Of a DNA stretch of 64,000 nucleotides, positions 49,430 to 59,660 are shown in pieces (position 1 is the first letter of the stretch; each line of letters begins with the position of its first letter). Both the position numbers and the translations under genes were made by a program. Origin of the DNA: Prochlorococcus sp. AG-388-D03. GTDB lineage: Bacteria > Cyanobacteriota > Cyanobacteriia > PCC-6307 > Cyanobiaceae. Location of the stretch: the NCBI GenBank assembly GCA_003279875.1, contig QCGN01000001.1, positions 62,001-126,000 of the forward strand. Reading direction: 5' to 3'. Below the pieces are notes generated by a model that ran no database searches, was not told the origin of the DNA, and was given only the letters and a program-made list of their open reading frames with translations.

Positions 49430-50029
49430 TCAACCAGTTGTCCAAATATTTTTCACAATTGGCATTATGGTATCTAAATGGAGAGTTCCTACAAGAAGCC
49501 ATGCAAAGACAGCGCCTCCGCAACCACCTAACCAAAATCCACTTGTAAAATCAGCCCAACCTGCTCTCGTAAATAAATCTGCAGGAGGATTATTCACAGT
49601 AGCATCAGGAGGTTGTACATTTGGAGCTTTTCCTGGAGCATTATAGAGAACCAATAGGGCTGTTAAAATATGTACGGCTCCTATCGCTGCAAGTAATCCT
49701 GCGGTTAATGCAAAATCAGAGTTTCTTAGAGGGCCAGTCATAGAAAATGGTCCATATAAAAGATATCCAAATGCAGCTCCAGTTTCTAATCCTCTAAAAT
49801 TTGGAGAAATTCCTTCTCTATAAAAAGGTAAATTATTAATAAAGGCTTTTGTAAAGTAACCACTATTAACTGGCGTTGCAAGATTTCCAACACATGGATC
49901 CGAAACTGTTTTAACAGCCCATTGATCTGCGATACCAATATCATTTGGCTGTACAGAATTATCTATGTATTTTTCATCAAATTTAACAGAACTTGTTGAT
50001 TCTGAGAATGATTTTTGAAAGTCGCTCAT
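49430..50029 (-). CDS. psaL: Photosystem I subunit XI (PsaL)
   Basis: The 199-residue membrane subunit has the PsaL pattern: a stromal N-terminus with the [32 protein letters not shown] block (the conserved chlorophyll- and trimer-contact region), then three hydrophobic segments, and [28 protein letters not shown] at the C-terminal end. PsaL enables trimerisation of photosystem I. It lies downstream of psaI (29 nt), as in other cyanobacteria, and converges with the NlpC gene. Confidence 0.95.
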   Translation of the reverse strand: MSDFQKSFSESTSSVKFDEKYIDNSVQPNDIGIADQWAVKTVSDPCVGNLATPVNSGYFTKAFINNLPFYREGISPNFRGLETGAAFGYLLYGPFSMTGPLRNSDFALTAGLLAAIGAVHILTALLVLYNAPGKAPNVQPPDATVNNPPADLFTRAGWADFTSGFWLGGCGGAVFAWLLVGTLHLDTIMPIVKNIWTTG

Positions 50030-50058
50030 TTTTTAATATAAGAGTAGTGTGAATTTAA

Positions 50059-50172
50059 TTAATCAGTAGCTGTAATGAATCTTCCAATTAATACAATAAA
50101 AACTGCTGGAGTTACTAGACCAATCAATGGGACAAAGATTGATGGTAAAAACGTTGAAAAATCAGATGGCAT
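50059..50172 (-). CDS. psaI: Photosystem I subunit VIII (PsaI)
   Basis: Minus-strand ORF from the ATG at 50172 to TAA at 50059: 37 residues, with MPSDFSTFLPSIFVPLIG at the start and one transmembrane helix (LVTPAVFIVLIGRFI) with a short acidic end. Size, single span and position immediately before psaL on the same strand identify PsaI, which stabilises PsaL. It is too short for most ORF callers and would be missed by a length cut-off. Confidence 0.93.
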   Translation of the reverse strand: MPSDFSTFLPSIFVPLIGLVTPAVFIVLIGRFITATD

Positions 50173-50264
50173 AATCTTTTAAAGATATTTGAACACTTTA
50201 GTATTTATCTGACAATTAATGTTACTTTTATGACTGGATGATATAAAAATTATTAACTTTTTAT

Positions 50265-50657
50265 ATGCTCAATTTTATTTCAATACTTCTTATTATTTTT
50301 ATAGTATTTTTTTTATTACTTTATAAAAGAAAATATTTTATAAAAGCTTTTAACAAAAAGACTTTATATTCGAGCAAAGAATTAATAAGTAAAAAAAAGA
50401 CGAATAACTCTTTATCAAAAAATAAAAATTTTTCTTATCAAGAAAATTCTAAAACAAACACAGAATTCTATAAAAGATCTCTAAGAGCAAGAATGTTGAA
50501 GTTTTTTAAGGGTAACACTGAAGATAAATTAAATGCCTTGAAAATTGCAAAAGAATTAGCAGATCAATCTACGTTACCAATACTAAGAAGAGGTTTAAAA
50601 GATATGGATCCAGAGATAGTTAAACTTTCAGCTGCTCTTATTAGAAAATTTAAGTAA
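50265..50657 (+). CDS. Membrane-anchored protein with a HEAT-like C-terminus
   Basis: A 130-residue protein with a hydrophobic N-terminal helix (residues 4-19), a Lys/Asn/Ser-rich flexible middle (residues 24-70) and a helical C-terminus (NALKIAKELADQSTLPILRRGLKDMDPEIVKLSAALIRKF) that reads as one or two HEAT/PBS-lyase-type repeats. I do not recognise a named family. It is divergent from psaI and convergent with a GT2 gene (3 nt). A docking protein for a membrane complex is a reasonable guess, not shown. Confidence 0.7.
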   Translation: MLNFISILLIIFIVFFLLLYKRKYFIKAFNKKTLYSSKELISKKKTNNSLSKNKNFSYQENSKTNTEFYKRSLRARMLKFFKGNTEDKLNALKIAKELADQSTLPILRRGLKDMDPEIVKLSAALIRKFK

Positions 50658-50660
50658 TCA

Positions 50661-51623
50661 TCAATTATTGATTTTAGTTTGAATTTTTCTTACCCTATAA
50701 ATAGGCCTATTTTGACTTTCATGATAAGTTCTAATTAAAAGTTCACTTAATAATCCAAAGCTAAATAATTGAACTCCGGCTATTCCTAATATCAAAGCAA
50801 ACATTAGCATCGGTCGATTACCTATATCTTCCCCAAACATTTTCACAAGTATTAGGTAAGAAGTCATCCCAAGACTTACTAAGATACTTATAATCCCAAC
50901 GAAACCAAATCCATACATAGGTCTAGTTAGAAATTTAGTCATAAACCAAACAGTAAGTAAATCCATTAAAACCCTAAAAGTTCTATCAATTCCATATTTA
51001 CTAGAACCATATTTACGACTACGATGATTTACTTTAATTTCTTTAATTTTAGCTCCTTCAATATTTGCTAAAACAGGTAAAAACCTATGAAGTTCACCAT
51101 ATAATTTTATGTCATCTAAAATTTCTTTTTTAAACGCTTTTAAAGAACATCCATAATCATGCAGCTTAAGGCCAGTAACCTTAGCAATTAACTTATTTGC
51201 AATTTTTGACGGTATACGTCTATTAATTAATTTATCTTTTCTATCGTATCTCCAACCACAAATCAAATCATAGCCTTCATTGATATGTGAAATTAAAATC
51301 GGAATATCATTTGGATCGTTTTGTAAGTCTCCATCTAAGGTAATTACAATTTCACCATTAGAATTATCAAAACCGGCTGACATTGCAGCAGTTTGACCAT
51401 AATTTTTACGAAGTGAAATTACGGATAATTCTTTAATAGTGTGAGATAATTCATCCAATACATTAGAAGTATTATCTTTAGAGCCGTCATTTACGACAAC
51501 TATTTCAAAATTTATTTTATTATTATGCATAACATTTAAAACTTCATCTAATAAATATCCAATACTCTCGCTTTCATTAAAGACAGGAATAATAATAGAA
51601 ATTAACTGATTAATATTTTTCAT
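50661..51623 (-). CDS. GtrB/DPM1-like membrane glycosyltransferase (GT2)
   Basis: The 320-residue protein has a GT2 domain with SIIIPVFNESESI, VVVNDGSKDNT, the metal-binding LDGDLQNDP (Asp97-Asp99) and RKNYGQTAAMSAGF, followed by a two-helix C-terminal membrane domain (GFGFVGIISILVSLGMTSYL and MLMFALILGIAGVQLFSFG). This matches polyprenyl-phosphate sugar synthases of the GtrB/Dpm1 type, which make the lipid-linked donor used by membrane glycosyltransferases such as the GT39 protein earlier in the window. Acceptor and sugar are not determined. It converges with the HEAT-like gene and lies 107 nt from psaB. Confidence 0.86.
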   Translation of the reverse strand: MKNINQLISIIIPVFNESESIGYLLDEVLNVMHNNKINFEIVVVNDGSKDNTSNVLDELSHTIKELSVISLRKNYGQTAAMSAGFDNSNGEIVITLDGDLQNDPNDIPILISHINEGYDLICGWRYDRKDKLINRRIPSKIANKLIAKVTGLKLHDYGCSLKAFKKEILDDIKLYGELHRFLPVLANIEGAKIKEIKVNHRSRKYGSSKYGIDRTFRVLMDLLTVWFMTKFLTRPMYGFGFVGIISILVSLGMTSYLILVKMFGEDIGNRPMLMFALILGIAGVQLFSFGLLSELLIRTYHESQNRPIYRVRKIQTKINN

Positions 51624-51685
51624 ATAATTGGCTATTAATAATCTTTTAATTTTAACTTAATTTAGAACAATAAAATTAAACAAAA

Positions 51686-51713
51686 AAAATCACCACAATA
51701 ATGTGGTGATTTT
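51686..51713 (-). terminator. Rho-independent terminator of psaAB
   Basis: A 12-bp perfect stem (AAAATCACCACA with TGTGGTGATTTT) around a 4-nt loop lies about 20 nt beyond the psaB stop. In the minus-strand transcript it is followed by a run of U, the form of an intrinsic terminator. The symmetric A/T flanks make it potentially bidirectional, but the plus-strand side has no upstream gene. Confidence 0.85.
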
Positions 51714-51730
51714 AATTTTTAAATCAAGTT

Positions 51731-53959
51731 TTATCCAAACTTACCGGAAGTAGATGCTATTACAAATGCTCCAAATGTCAGGATATTTCCAATTGTAAAA
51801 TGTGCTAATCCTACTAATCTTGCTTGAACAATTGAAAGTGCAACTGGCTTATCTCTCCAGCCTACTAAATTGGCAATTGGAGTACGCTGGTGAGCCCAAA
51901 CTAAAGTTTCAATTAATTCTTGCCAATAACCGCGCCAGGATATCAAGAACATGAATCCAGTAGCCCATACTAGATGGCCAAATAGGAACATCCATGCCCA
52001 AGGTGATAAAGAATTAACTCCAAATGGATTATATCCATTGATTAGTTGAGCAGAATTCAACCATAGATAATCTCTAAACCAACCCATTAAATAAGTACCA
52101 GACTCATTAAATTGAGCTACATTACCCTGCCAAATTGCTAAATGTTTCCAATGCCAATAGAAAGTTACCCATGCTATCAAGTTTAAAGCCCAGAACATCG
52201 CAAGATACATAGCATCCCAAGATGAACTATCACAAGTACCTCCACGGCCAGGGCCATCACAAGGGAAAGCATATCCTAAATCCTTTTTATCAGGAATTAG
52301 TTTAGTTCCCCTTGCATCTAAAGCTCCTTTTATAAGGATTAAAGCGGTAGTATGAAGTCCAAGAGCAATAGCATGATGAACTAAGAAATCTGCTGGACCT
52401 ATTGGTAAGAAAGAACTAAGGGCATCTTGTCTATTAATTAAATCCATCCAGTAATGATTTCCTGGTAAAGAGTTTGCGGCGATACTAGCAGAACTTGTAG
52501 GATCAGATAGTAAAGCATCAAAACCATACATCATTTTTCCTTGAGCTGCTTGAACGAATTGAGCAAAAACAGGTTCAATTAAAATTTGTTTTTCTGGATT
52601 ACCAAAAGCTACAACGACATCGTTATGTACATATATACCTAAAGTATGGAATCCAAGTAACATCGTTACCCAACTTAAATGACTTATTAATGCTTCTTTA
52701 GTTCCTAAAACTCTAGATAAAACATTATCTTTATTTAGTTCAGGATCATAATCTCTTACGAAGAAAATTGCTCCATGTGCAAAGGCACCAACCATCAAAA
52801 ACATAGCTATATATTGATGATGGGTATAAAGTGCAGATTGAGTAGTATAGTCTCTGGCAATAAAAGCATATGAAGGAAGAGCACCCATATGTTGTGCAAC
52901 CAATGAGGTGGCGACTCCAAGAGATGCTAAAGCTAAACCCAACTGAAAATGTAAAGAGTTATTTACTGTCTCATAAATGCCATCATGATTAATACCAAAA
53001 CTACCTTTATGTGGATCATTAGGATGCCTTGTGTTATGAGCTTCAGTAATTTCTTTTAAACTGTGGCCTATACCAAAAGTATTTCTATACATGTGCCCAG
53101 CAATTACAAATACAGTACCTATTGCAATGTGATGATGGGCTATGTCAGTTAACCATAATGCCTCACTTTGAGGATGAAGACCTCCTAAGAATGTAAAAAT
53201 AGCTGTTCCAGCACCTTCAGCAGTTCCAAATACTTGATCTAAAGAATCTGGATTTTGTGCATATGCACCCCAATTCAGAGTAAAGAAAGGAGCTAATCCG
53301 GCAGGATGAGGAAGAACTGTCAACCAATTATCCCAGCCTACATGCTGACCTCTTGATTCAGGTATAGCTACATGAACTAAATGACCAGTCCATGCGATAC
53401 TACTAAAACCAAATAAAACAGCTAAGTGGTGATTTAATCTTGACTCTGCATTTTTAAACCATGCAAGTGAAGGTCTGAATTTTGGTTGCAAATGCAACCA
53501 ACCTGCAAATAAAGTCCAACAAGCTAATATACTCATGAAAATTGAGGCTTGGAATAGTTGCTCGTTAGTTCTCATTCCAATTGTGTACCACCAATGGTAC
53601 AAACCTGAATAAGCTATATTAACCGGTCCACTAGCCCCCGCTTGTGTCATCGCTTCTGTAATACCAGAGCCGAAATGAGGATCCCATATAGCATGAGCTA
53701 TTGGACGAACATGAGTTGGATCAATTACAAATTGCTCAAAGTTACCTTGCCAAGCAATATGGAAAAGGTTACCAGCGACCCAAAGCGCAATTATCGCTAA
53801 ATGTCCGAAATGTGTAGAGAATAACTTTTGATAAAGTTTTTCTTCAGTCATTCCATCATGACTTTCAAAGTCATGAGCTGTAGCTATTCCGTACCATATT
53901 CGGCGGGTTGTTGGGTCCTGAGCTAGACCCTGGTTAAATGATGGAAATTTTGTTGCCAT
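51731..53959 (-). CDS. psaB: Photosystem I P700 apoprotein A2 (PsaB)
   Basis: The 742-residue reaction-centre subunit has the FX iron-sulfur ligands Cys567 and Cys576 in [19 protein letters not shown], many His-containing helices for chlorophyll binding and the C-terminal LGWRDKP-like [11 protein letters not shown] block near the end. PsaB with PsaA binds P700, A0 and A1. It follows psaA after 28 nt as a single operon; the terminator hairpin sits just downstream. Confidence 0.98.
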   Translation of the reverse strand: MATKFPSFNQGLAQDPTTRRIWYGIATAHDFESHDGMTEEKLYQKLFSTHFGHLAIIALWVAGNLFHIAWQGNFEQFVIDPTHVRPIAHAIWDPHFGSGITEAMTQAGASGPVNIAYSGLYHWWYTIGMRTNEQLFQASIFMSILACWTLFAGWLHLQPKFRPSLAWFKNAESRLNHHLAVLFGFSSIAWTGHLVHVAIPESRGQHVGWDNWLTVLPHPAGLAPFFTLNWGAYAQNPDSLDQVFGTAEGAGTAIFTFLGGLHPQSEALWLTDIAHHHIAIGTVFVIAGHMYRNTFGIGHSLKEITEAHNTRHPNDPHKGSFGINHDGIYETVNNSLHFQLGLALASLGVATSLVAQHMGALPSYAFIARDYTTQSALYTHHQYIAMFLMVGAFAHGAIFFVRDYDPELNKDNVLSRVLGTKEALISHLSWVTMLLGFHTLGIYVHNDVVVAFGNPEKQILIEPVFAQFVQAAQGKMMYGFDALLSDPTSSASIAANSLPGNHYWMDLINRQDALSSFLPIGPADFLVHHAIALGLHTTALILIKGALDARGTKLIPDKKDLGYAFPCDGPGRGGTCDSSSWDAMYLAMFWALNLIAWVTFYWHWKHLAIWQGNVAQFNESGTYLMGWFRDYLWLNSAQLINGYNPFGVNSLSPWAWMFLFGHLVWATGFMFLISWRGYWQELIETLVWAHQRTPIANLVGWRDKPVALSIVQARLVGLAHFTIGNILTFGAFVIASTSGKFG

Positions 53960-53987
53960 TGAATTAAAAAGGAGAAGTTCAGGTTAT

Positions 53988-56291
53988 TTAGCCAAGCCCG
54001 AAAAGGCGAGCATGGAAGAATGCCCAAGTAGTAGCAATACCTCCTACTAAGAAGTGAGTAACACCAACTGCACGACCTTGAGTAATTGATAGTGCTCTTG
54101 GTTGAATTGTTGGAGCAACTTTAAGTTTGTTGTGTGCCCAAACAATTGATTCAAAGAGTTCTTGCCAGTAACCCCTTCCGCTGAATAAGAACATTAAGCT
54201 AAATGCCCAGATAAAGTGTGCTCCCAAGAACATCAAACCATACATGCTTATAGCTGAACCATAACTTGTCAGAACCTGAGAAGATTGAGCCCATAAAAAG
54301 TCTCTTAGCCAACCATTAATAGTGATTGCACTTTGGGAAAAATTACCTCCAGTGAGTCCCCAGACATCGCTTTGCATCTTCCAAGAAAAATGGAAAATAA
54401 CGATTGATAAGCAGTTATACATCCAGAAAAGTGCTAAGAAAACATGGTCCCAAGAAGAAACTTGACATGTACCTCCTCTGCCTGGTCCATCACAAGGGAA
54501 TCTAAATCCTAATGATGCTTTATCAGGGATCAATCTTGAATTTCTTGCATATAGAACTCCTTTAAGAAGAATCAAAACTGTTACATGGATTTGAAAAGCA
54601 TGAATATGATGAATCATCAAATCAGCTGTTCCAAGGGGAATTGGAGCAATAGCTACCTTTCCGCCTACTTCTACTAAACTTCCATTAAAGACTTCACTTA
54701 TTGCTTTGTGGGGTAAAGCTTCTGCAGTACCAGCCAATATAGATGTCCCAACAGCTGAAGCTTGAATGCTTTGAACCCATTGAGCAAATATTGGTTGTAA
54801 TTGAATTGCAGAATCACTAAACATATCTTGTGGTCTTCCTAATGCCCTCATTGTGTCGTTGTGAATATAGAGTCCAAAACTATGGAAACCTAACCACATA
54901 CAAACCCAATTAAGGTGACTTATCAACGCATCTCTAGCTTTTAAAATCCTATCTAAAACATTATCTATATGTTTGGAGGGATCATAATCCCTAACCATCG
55001 CTATTCCTGCGTGAGCTCCAGCTCCAACTATAAACAATCCGCCAATCCACATATGATGAGTGAATAGACCAAGCACAGTCATGTAATCAGTAGCAATGTA
55101 TGGATATGGAGGCATCGCATACATATGATGAGAGATCAAGATACTCAAAGAACCAAGCATCGCTAAGTTAACAGAAAGCTGTGCATGTCTACTTTCAGCC
55201 ATAAACTCAAAAAGCCCTTGATGACCTTTAGGCGCTGGGAATAAAATTGGATCTCCTTGATGTGCTTCTAATATTTCTTTCATACTATGACCAATTCCAT
55301 AGTTGGTTCTATACATATGACCACCAATTATGGCAATAACTCCAAAAGCTAAATGATGATGTGAAACATCAGTCATCCATAAACTTCCTGTAACAGGATT
55401 CAAACCACCTTTGAAAGTTAAGAAATCTGAAAAAGCAAGCCAATTTAAGCTAAAGAAATTTCCAGTTCCACTTGCTAAACCTGGGAAAATTTGCCCAATA
55501 ATTTGCGGATCACACAACTGATGAGGCATAGGCATATCAGCAATTGTTGCAATCTCCTTACCATTAAGAACAAGAGGTGTGCCTGCATCAATTGCATCTA
55601 AAAGTGCTGCTGTTGGAGCGCCGATATGTATACAGTGCCCCGCCCAAGCTAGAGATCCAAGACCAACTAAACCAGCAATATGATGATTTAGCATTGACTC
55701 TATATCTTGGAACCATTCCATCTTTGGAGCGGCTTTATGATAGTGGAAAATACCGGCGTGAAGCATAAGTGCAGCCATTACAACTGCTCCTATGGCTAAT
55801 GCCATTAATTCACTTTCATTGGTAATTCCCCATGCTCGCCACATGTGAAAAATTCCAGAACTTATTTGTATTCCGTTATAGTTAGCACCAAGATCACCAT
55901 TTAGCATCTCTTGTCCAACTACAGCCCAAACTTGTTGAGCCCCAGGCTTCACATGGGTCGGATCAGCTAACCAGCCTGAATAATTTGAAAATCTAGCTCC
56001 ATGAAAAAATGCAGCACTCATCCAAATGAAAATAACTGCAAGATGTCCAAAGTGTGCTGAGAAGATTTTTCTAGTTGCCTCTTCAGCATCTCCCGTATGG
56101 ATATCGAAATCATGGGCATCTGCATGCAAATTCCAAATCCAAGTAGTAGTTTTTGGACCTTTGGATAATTTACTAGACCAGAAACCTGGTTTGTCTAATT
56201 TGGCAAAATCAATAGGTCTTGGATCAGCCTTTACCGGCTCTTCCAAAACCTTTTTGTTTTTTTCTCCACTTTCTGGTGGGCTGATGGTCAT
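53988..56291 (-). CDS. psaA: Photosystem I P700 apoprotein A1 (PsaA)
   Basis: The 767-residue reaction-centre subunit has the FX ligands Cys600 and Cys609 in [19 protein letters not shown] and eleven predicted helices rich in histidines. The N-terminal stromal region ([19 protein letters not shown]) is typical. The ATG is preceded at about 5 nt by GAGGTG (56296-56301), a clear Shine-Dalgarno, unusual for this AT-rich window. It is divergent from the CbiG-CobJ gene with 340 nt between. Confidence 0.98.
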   Translation of the reverse strand: MTISPPESGEKNKKVLEEPVKADPRPIDFAKLDKPGFWSSKLSKGPKTTTWIWNLHADAHDFDIHTGDAEEATRKIFSAHFGHLAVIFIWMSAAFFHGARFSNYSGWLADPTHVKPGAQQVWAVVGQEMLNGDLGANYNGIQISSGIFHMWRAWGITNESELMALAIGAVVMAALMLHAGIFHYHKAAPKMEWFQDIESMLNHHIAGLVGLGSLAWAGHCIHIGAPTAALLDAIDAGTPLVLNGKEIATIADMPMPHQLCDPQIIGQIFPGLASGTGNFFSLNWLAFSDFLTFKGGLNPVTGSLWMTDVSHHHLAFGVIAIIGGHMYRTNYGIGHSMKEILEAHQGDPILFPAPKGHQGLFEFMAESRHAQLSVNLAMLGSLSILISHHMYAMPPYPYIATDYMTVLGLFTHHMWIGGLFIVGAGAHAGIAMVRDYDPSKHIDNVLDRILKARDALISHLNWVCMWLGFHSFGLYIHNDTMRALGRPQDMFSDSAIQLQPIFAQWVQSIQASAVGTSILAGTAEALPHKAISEVFNGSLVEVGGKVAIAPIPLGTADLMIHHIHAFQIHVTVLILLKGVLYARNSRLIPDKASLGFRFPCDGPGRGGTCQVSSWDHVFLALFWMYNCLSIVIFHFSWKMQSDVWGLTGGNFSQSAITINGWLRDFLWAQSSQVLTSYGSAISMYGLMFLGAHFIWAFSLMFLFSGRGYWQELFESIVWAHNKLKVAPTIQPRALSITQGRAVGVTHFLVGGIATTWAFFHARLFGLG

Positions 56292-56631
56292 CTAGCACCT
56301 CAAAATAATTGACCTTAGAAGAAAATTTATCAAATCTTAAGCTCATCTATAATGATAAGCTTCACGAAACGATGAATAATCAAAAATTAAGATCTTCGTT
56401 TCAAAAATAATAAGCCAAAGATTCTTTGGATATGCAGTAACGTAACAAATGTTCTAATGATTGTTACTTAATAAATATTTTGCAAGATCCCTTAACATTA
56501 AAAGAGTTTAAGTATAATTACTTAAAAAAGGCATGAATTTCTTAAATTTTTTTTTATATTTCGTTTTTGGTTTTTTTAATTGCAGTGAAGAGATATAGTT
56601 TTAAATTGATAATTAAAGAGAACTTTTTAAA
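56292..56631. promoter_or_regulatory. psaA / cbiG-cobJ divergent control region
   Basis: These 340 nt contain no coding frame I can support. They must hold the psaA promoter and leader (minus) and the start region of the CbiG-CobJ gene (plus). An inverted repeat, GTAACAA (56442-56448) and TTGTTAC (56461-56467) separated by 12 nt, is a candidate regulator site for psaA, about 150 nt from its start. The sequence on the minus strand between 56350 and 56400 is AT-rich and could include the core promoter, but the -10/-35 cannot be fixed. No HLR1-type tandem TTACA match is present. Confidence 0.5.
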
Positions 56632-58446
56632 TTGAACGGTATTGCAATAGGTTTTTCTGATAATTCACAAGAAATTTTAAAAAGACTAATAAAAACTGAA
56701 TTTATTAATGAGATTTATATTGGAAGCTCATTTAAGAAAAGTAAAAACATAAATGAATCAATTGAGGTTTTGAAACCTAAGAACATTTTGAGAGAGAAAT
56801 GGGCCGAATTGGATTTGATTATCTTTGTAGGATCAGTAGGTGCTTCAATAAGACTAATAAATTCTTTATTGTCTTCCAAAGATAAAGATCCTGGAGTAAT
56901 AGTTATTGATAAAAAAGGGTTAAAAATTATCCCTGTCATTGGTGCACATCAATCCAATGTACAAAATATTGCATTTCAAATATGTAATTTATTTGGTGGC
57001 GAAATTATAGAAACTAATAATTCAATAGATCAGAATTACTTAAATATTGATTCATTTGGAAATCAATGGGGTTGGAAAAAATCAGGAGATGCAAAAGAAT
57101 GGTCAAAATTAGTAATAAAGCAAGCTAATAATAAAAAAATTTTTTGTAACCAATCCTCAGGTAATGATTTATGGAAAACTTCCGAAGCAGGAACTACTAT
57201 TAATCAATTATCAGATGAAGATAATGATAAAAAAAAGTCAACTTTTCATATAAGCATATTTAGTGATAAAAAAAATACTTGGCATCCTCCTACTTTGTGG
57301 ATTGGTTTAGGTTGTGAGAGAAACACGAGCAAAGAATTAATTAAAGACTCGTTACAAAATTTATTGGCAACTAATAATCTTTCTCCATTATCGATTGCAG
57401 GTTTTGCAACTGTTGATTTAAAAAAAAATGAGCAGGCTATCTTAAAGATCGCAAAAGAAAATAATTGGCCTGTTAAATTTTTCACATCTTCGGAGCTCGC
57501 CAAAGTCAATGCCCCAAACCCGTCAAATGTAGTACTCTCTGAAATTGGTACCCCTTCAGTTGCTGAGGCAGCATGCATTCTGGCGGCAGGAGATGGTTCA
57601 AAACTATTAAAAGAAAAAAAGATTTTTAAAAGTATCAATTCTTCAAAAAGTATAACCGGGGCAGTAACTATTGCAGTAGCTCAATCTAAAAGTCAATATG
57701 CCCCATTAAAAGGTGAAATTCATATTGTAGGTAGTGGTCCAGGAGATATTTCTTATTTAACAAATGATGCAAGAAAAGCTTTATCCAAATGTTCTACTTG
57801 GATTGGATACAAAATGTATTTGGATCTAATTAAACCTCTTAAAAGAAAAGATCAAGTCCTCATTGAAAGTAATCTTACCGAAGAAAGAGCGAGATGTGAT
57901 AAAGCTATAAAACTTGCTGAAGAAGGAATAAAAGTAGCACTAATATCTTCTGGTGATTCTGGTTTTTATGGCATGGCTGGTCTACTTTTGGAATTAATTC
58001 AAAAAGTGAAAAAAGAATTTAGGCCTGCATTTGAGGTGCATCCAGGAATAAGTAGCATGCAATTAGCTGCAGCACTTGGGGGAGCTCCTTTAATGAACGA
58101 CTTCTGTTCGATAAGTTTAAGTGATAAGTTAACCCCTTGGGAAAATATTGAAAAAAGAATTGCGGGTGCATTATTAGGAGACTTTGTAATTGCCATTTTT
58201 AATCCGCAATCACTTGGAAGAAATTGGCAATTGAAAAGAGCCATCGAATTATGCTTAGGATATAGACCAGGAAATACTCCAGTCTTAGTAGGAAGACAAG
58301 TAGGAAGAAAAAATCAATCCAAAAGCTTTTTTAACTTAGATAGCATCCCCTTACAAAAGATAGATATGCTTTCAATAATTATTATTGGAAATTCTAAAAC
58401 TACTTTAGTTGATGAAATATTTGTAACCCCAAGAGGATATTTATAA
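56632..58446 (+). CDS. cobJ: CbiG-CobJ/CbiH fusion (cobalt-precorrin 5A hydrolase / precorrin-3B C17-methyltransferase)
   Basis: The 604-residue protein joins two cobalamin-synthesis enzymes. Residues 1-360 are CbiG: N-terminal FVGSVGASIRLI and VIPVIGAHQSN, then the C-terminal CbiG subdomain with WIGLGCERNTSKELIKDSL and VVLSEIGTPSVAEAACILAAG. From about 365 it is a precorrin methyltransferase with IHIVGSGPGDISYLTNDAR (SAM-binding), YKMYLDLI, ISSGDSGFYGMAGLLLEL and VLVGRQVGR. This arrangement is standard in marine picocyanobacteria. The start is TTG at 56632. B12 made here would serve methionine synthase and ribonucleotide reductase. Confidence 0.92.
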   Translation: MNGIAIGFSDNSQEILKRLIKTEFINEIYIGSSFKKSKNINESIEVLKPKNILREKWAELDLIIFVGSVGASIRLINSLLSSKDKDPGVIVIDKKGLKIIPVIGAHQSNVQNIAFQICNLFGGEIIETNNSIDQNYLNIDSFGNQWGWKKSGDAKEWSKLVIKQANNKKIFCNQSSGNDLWKTSEAGTTINQLSDEDNDKKKSTFHISIFSDKKNTWHPPTLWIGLGCERNTSKELIKDSLQNLLATNNLSPLSIAGFATVDLKKNEQAILKIAKENNWPVKFFTSSELAKVNAPNPSNVVLSEIGTPSVAEAACILAAGDGSKLLKEKKIFKSINSSKSITGAVTIAVAQSKSQYAPLKGEIHIVGSGPGDISYLTNDARKALSKCSTWIGYKMYLDLIKPLKRKDQVLIESNLTEERARCDKAIKLAEEGIKVALISSGDSGFYGMAGLLLELIQKVKKEFRPAFEVHPGISSMQLAAALGGAPLMNDFCSISLSDKLTPWENIEKRIAGALLGDFVIAIFNPQSLGRNWQLKRAIELCLGYRPGNTPVLVGRQVGRKNQSKSFFNLDSIPLQKIDMLSIIIIGNSKTTLVDEIFVTPRGYL

Positions 58447-58550
58447 AAGAAATTTCAAAATAAATTTCATTTAGACAATTAAATAATTAGTTTTTGCTTT
58501 TTTTATAAGAGAAGATTAATCTTTAATAAGTTAGTACTGAGATTAATTCC

Positions 58551-59348
58551 TTGAATAATATAGGTGTAATTTTATTTGATATTGATGGAGTGATAAGAAG
58601 CGTAGAAAATAGTTATAGGCTTTCGCTAAAAAAAACAGTTTATCAATATTGCGGGTGGGAGCCAAGTTATCAAGATATTGATAATGCTAAAAGTGAAGGT
58701 ATCTGGAATAATGATTGGGATTTAAGTTTAGAACTTATAAAGAGGAATATTAAAAGCAAAAATTCCAAACTTAAACCACCTCAAAGAGAAGAAATAATTT
58801 GCTGTTTTGAAAATTTCTACTTTGGTGGAAATCCAAATAAAGATAGTAAAGATTGGTCAGGCTTTATAAGAAATGAGGAGTTACTAGTGGAAAAAGAATT
58901 ATTTACTTTTTTAACTGCCAAAAGGATTACTTGGGGGTTTGTAAGTGGAGCTGAATCTGCTTCTGCAAAATTTGTTTTAGAAAAAAGACTTCAGCTAGTA
59001 TCTCCCCCCTTAATAGCAATGGGTGATGCACCTGATAAGCCAGATCCCAAGGGGTTTCTTAAATTAGCAAAAAAGCTTTGCATAGAAAATCTAGGTCAAA
59101 AAAATATACCAATTGCATACGTCGGTGACACAATTGCTGATATAAATACAGTTAATAATGCAAAAAAAAGAATCCCAAGTCAAATTTTTATAAGTATTGG
59201 AGTAGCTCCACCTCATCTTCATTTGGAATCCAGGATAAATGAACGTAATTCATACGAATCAAAACTTAGAGAGGCAGGCGCTGATTTAATCCTTAATTCT
59301 GTAAATGATCTTAAAAATATAGATATTGATTTTTTTAAAAAATACTAA
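58551..59348 (+). CDS. HAD-superfamily hydrolase, TIGR01548-type
   Basis: The 265-residue protein has VILFDIDGVIRSVENSYR (motif I, nucleophile Asp in DIDGV), an FVSGAESASAKFVL motif and VAYVGDTIADINTV (motif IV) with APDKPDPKGF. Members of this cyanobacterial HAD group are seen with histidine-biosynthesis or sugar-phosphate neighbours, and the substrate is not established. The start is TTG at 58551. It lies 104 nt downstream of the CbiG-CobJ gene on the same strand, but linkage is uncertain. Confidence 0.85.
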   Translation: MNNIGVILFDIDGVIRSVENSYRLSLKKTVYQYCGWEPSYQDIDNAKSEGIWNNDWDLSLELIKRNIKSKNSKLKPPQREEIICCFENFYFGGNPNKDSKDWSGFIRNEELLVEKELFTFLTAKRITWGFVSGAESASAKFVLEKRLQLVSPPLIAMGDAPDKPDPKGFLKLAKKLCIENLGQKNIPIAYVGDTIADINTVNNAKKRIPSQIFISIGVAPPHLHLESRINERNSYESKLREAGADLILNSVNDLKNIDIDFFKKY

Positions 59349-59660
59349 ATAATTAAAACAATTCTTATAAATAATTATGGAAATGGATTCAAAGTAAAAG
59401 AAACATATAGAACCAAGATGAGTAAAAATAAAGTTAGATGAGACGTCTTTTATGAAATTTATCCATCACATTACCAATCATATTTATTTGTAAATCAGGA
59501 GACTTTTGTAAAAATTATTTTGCTATTTAATTTTTTTTTACTTATGACTTTTTAGAACGCCATATATTTCTCACTTTAAAAAACAAATATAGTTAAAGTT
59601 TTTATTCCGAACAAATTTTCCACTAAGATTGGCAACAATAGTTTAAATTCCATTTGATAA
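59349..59660. other. 312-nt AT-rich gap without a gene
   Basis: Between the HAD gene and the DUF6492 gene I find no open frame, hairpin terminator or tRNA fragment that I can support. It probably holds the promoter of the DUF6492 gene and the left boundary of the accessory cassette. T-rich runs occur near 59530-59545. Confidence 0.4.

Noticed and set aside
58447-58550. GAAATTT-CAAAAT-AAATTTC hairpin after the CbiG-CobJ gene as a terminator
   Set aside because: The stem is all A/T apart from one pair and lacks a T tract; too weak to call.
59349-59660. tRNA-Ser 3' end duplicate as a left attachment site of the cassette
   Set aside because: I searched by eye for the GGGATTCGA and GGAGAGG words in this gap and found none.
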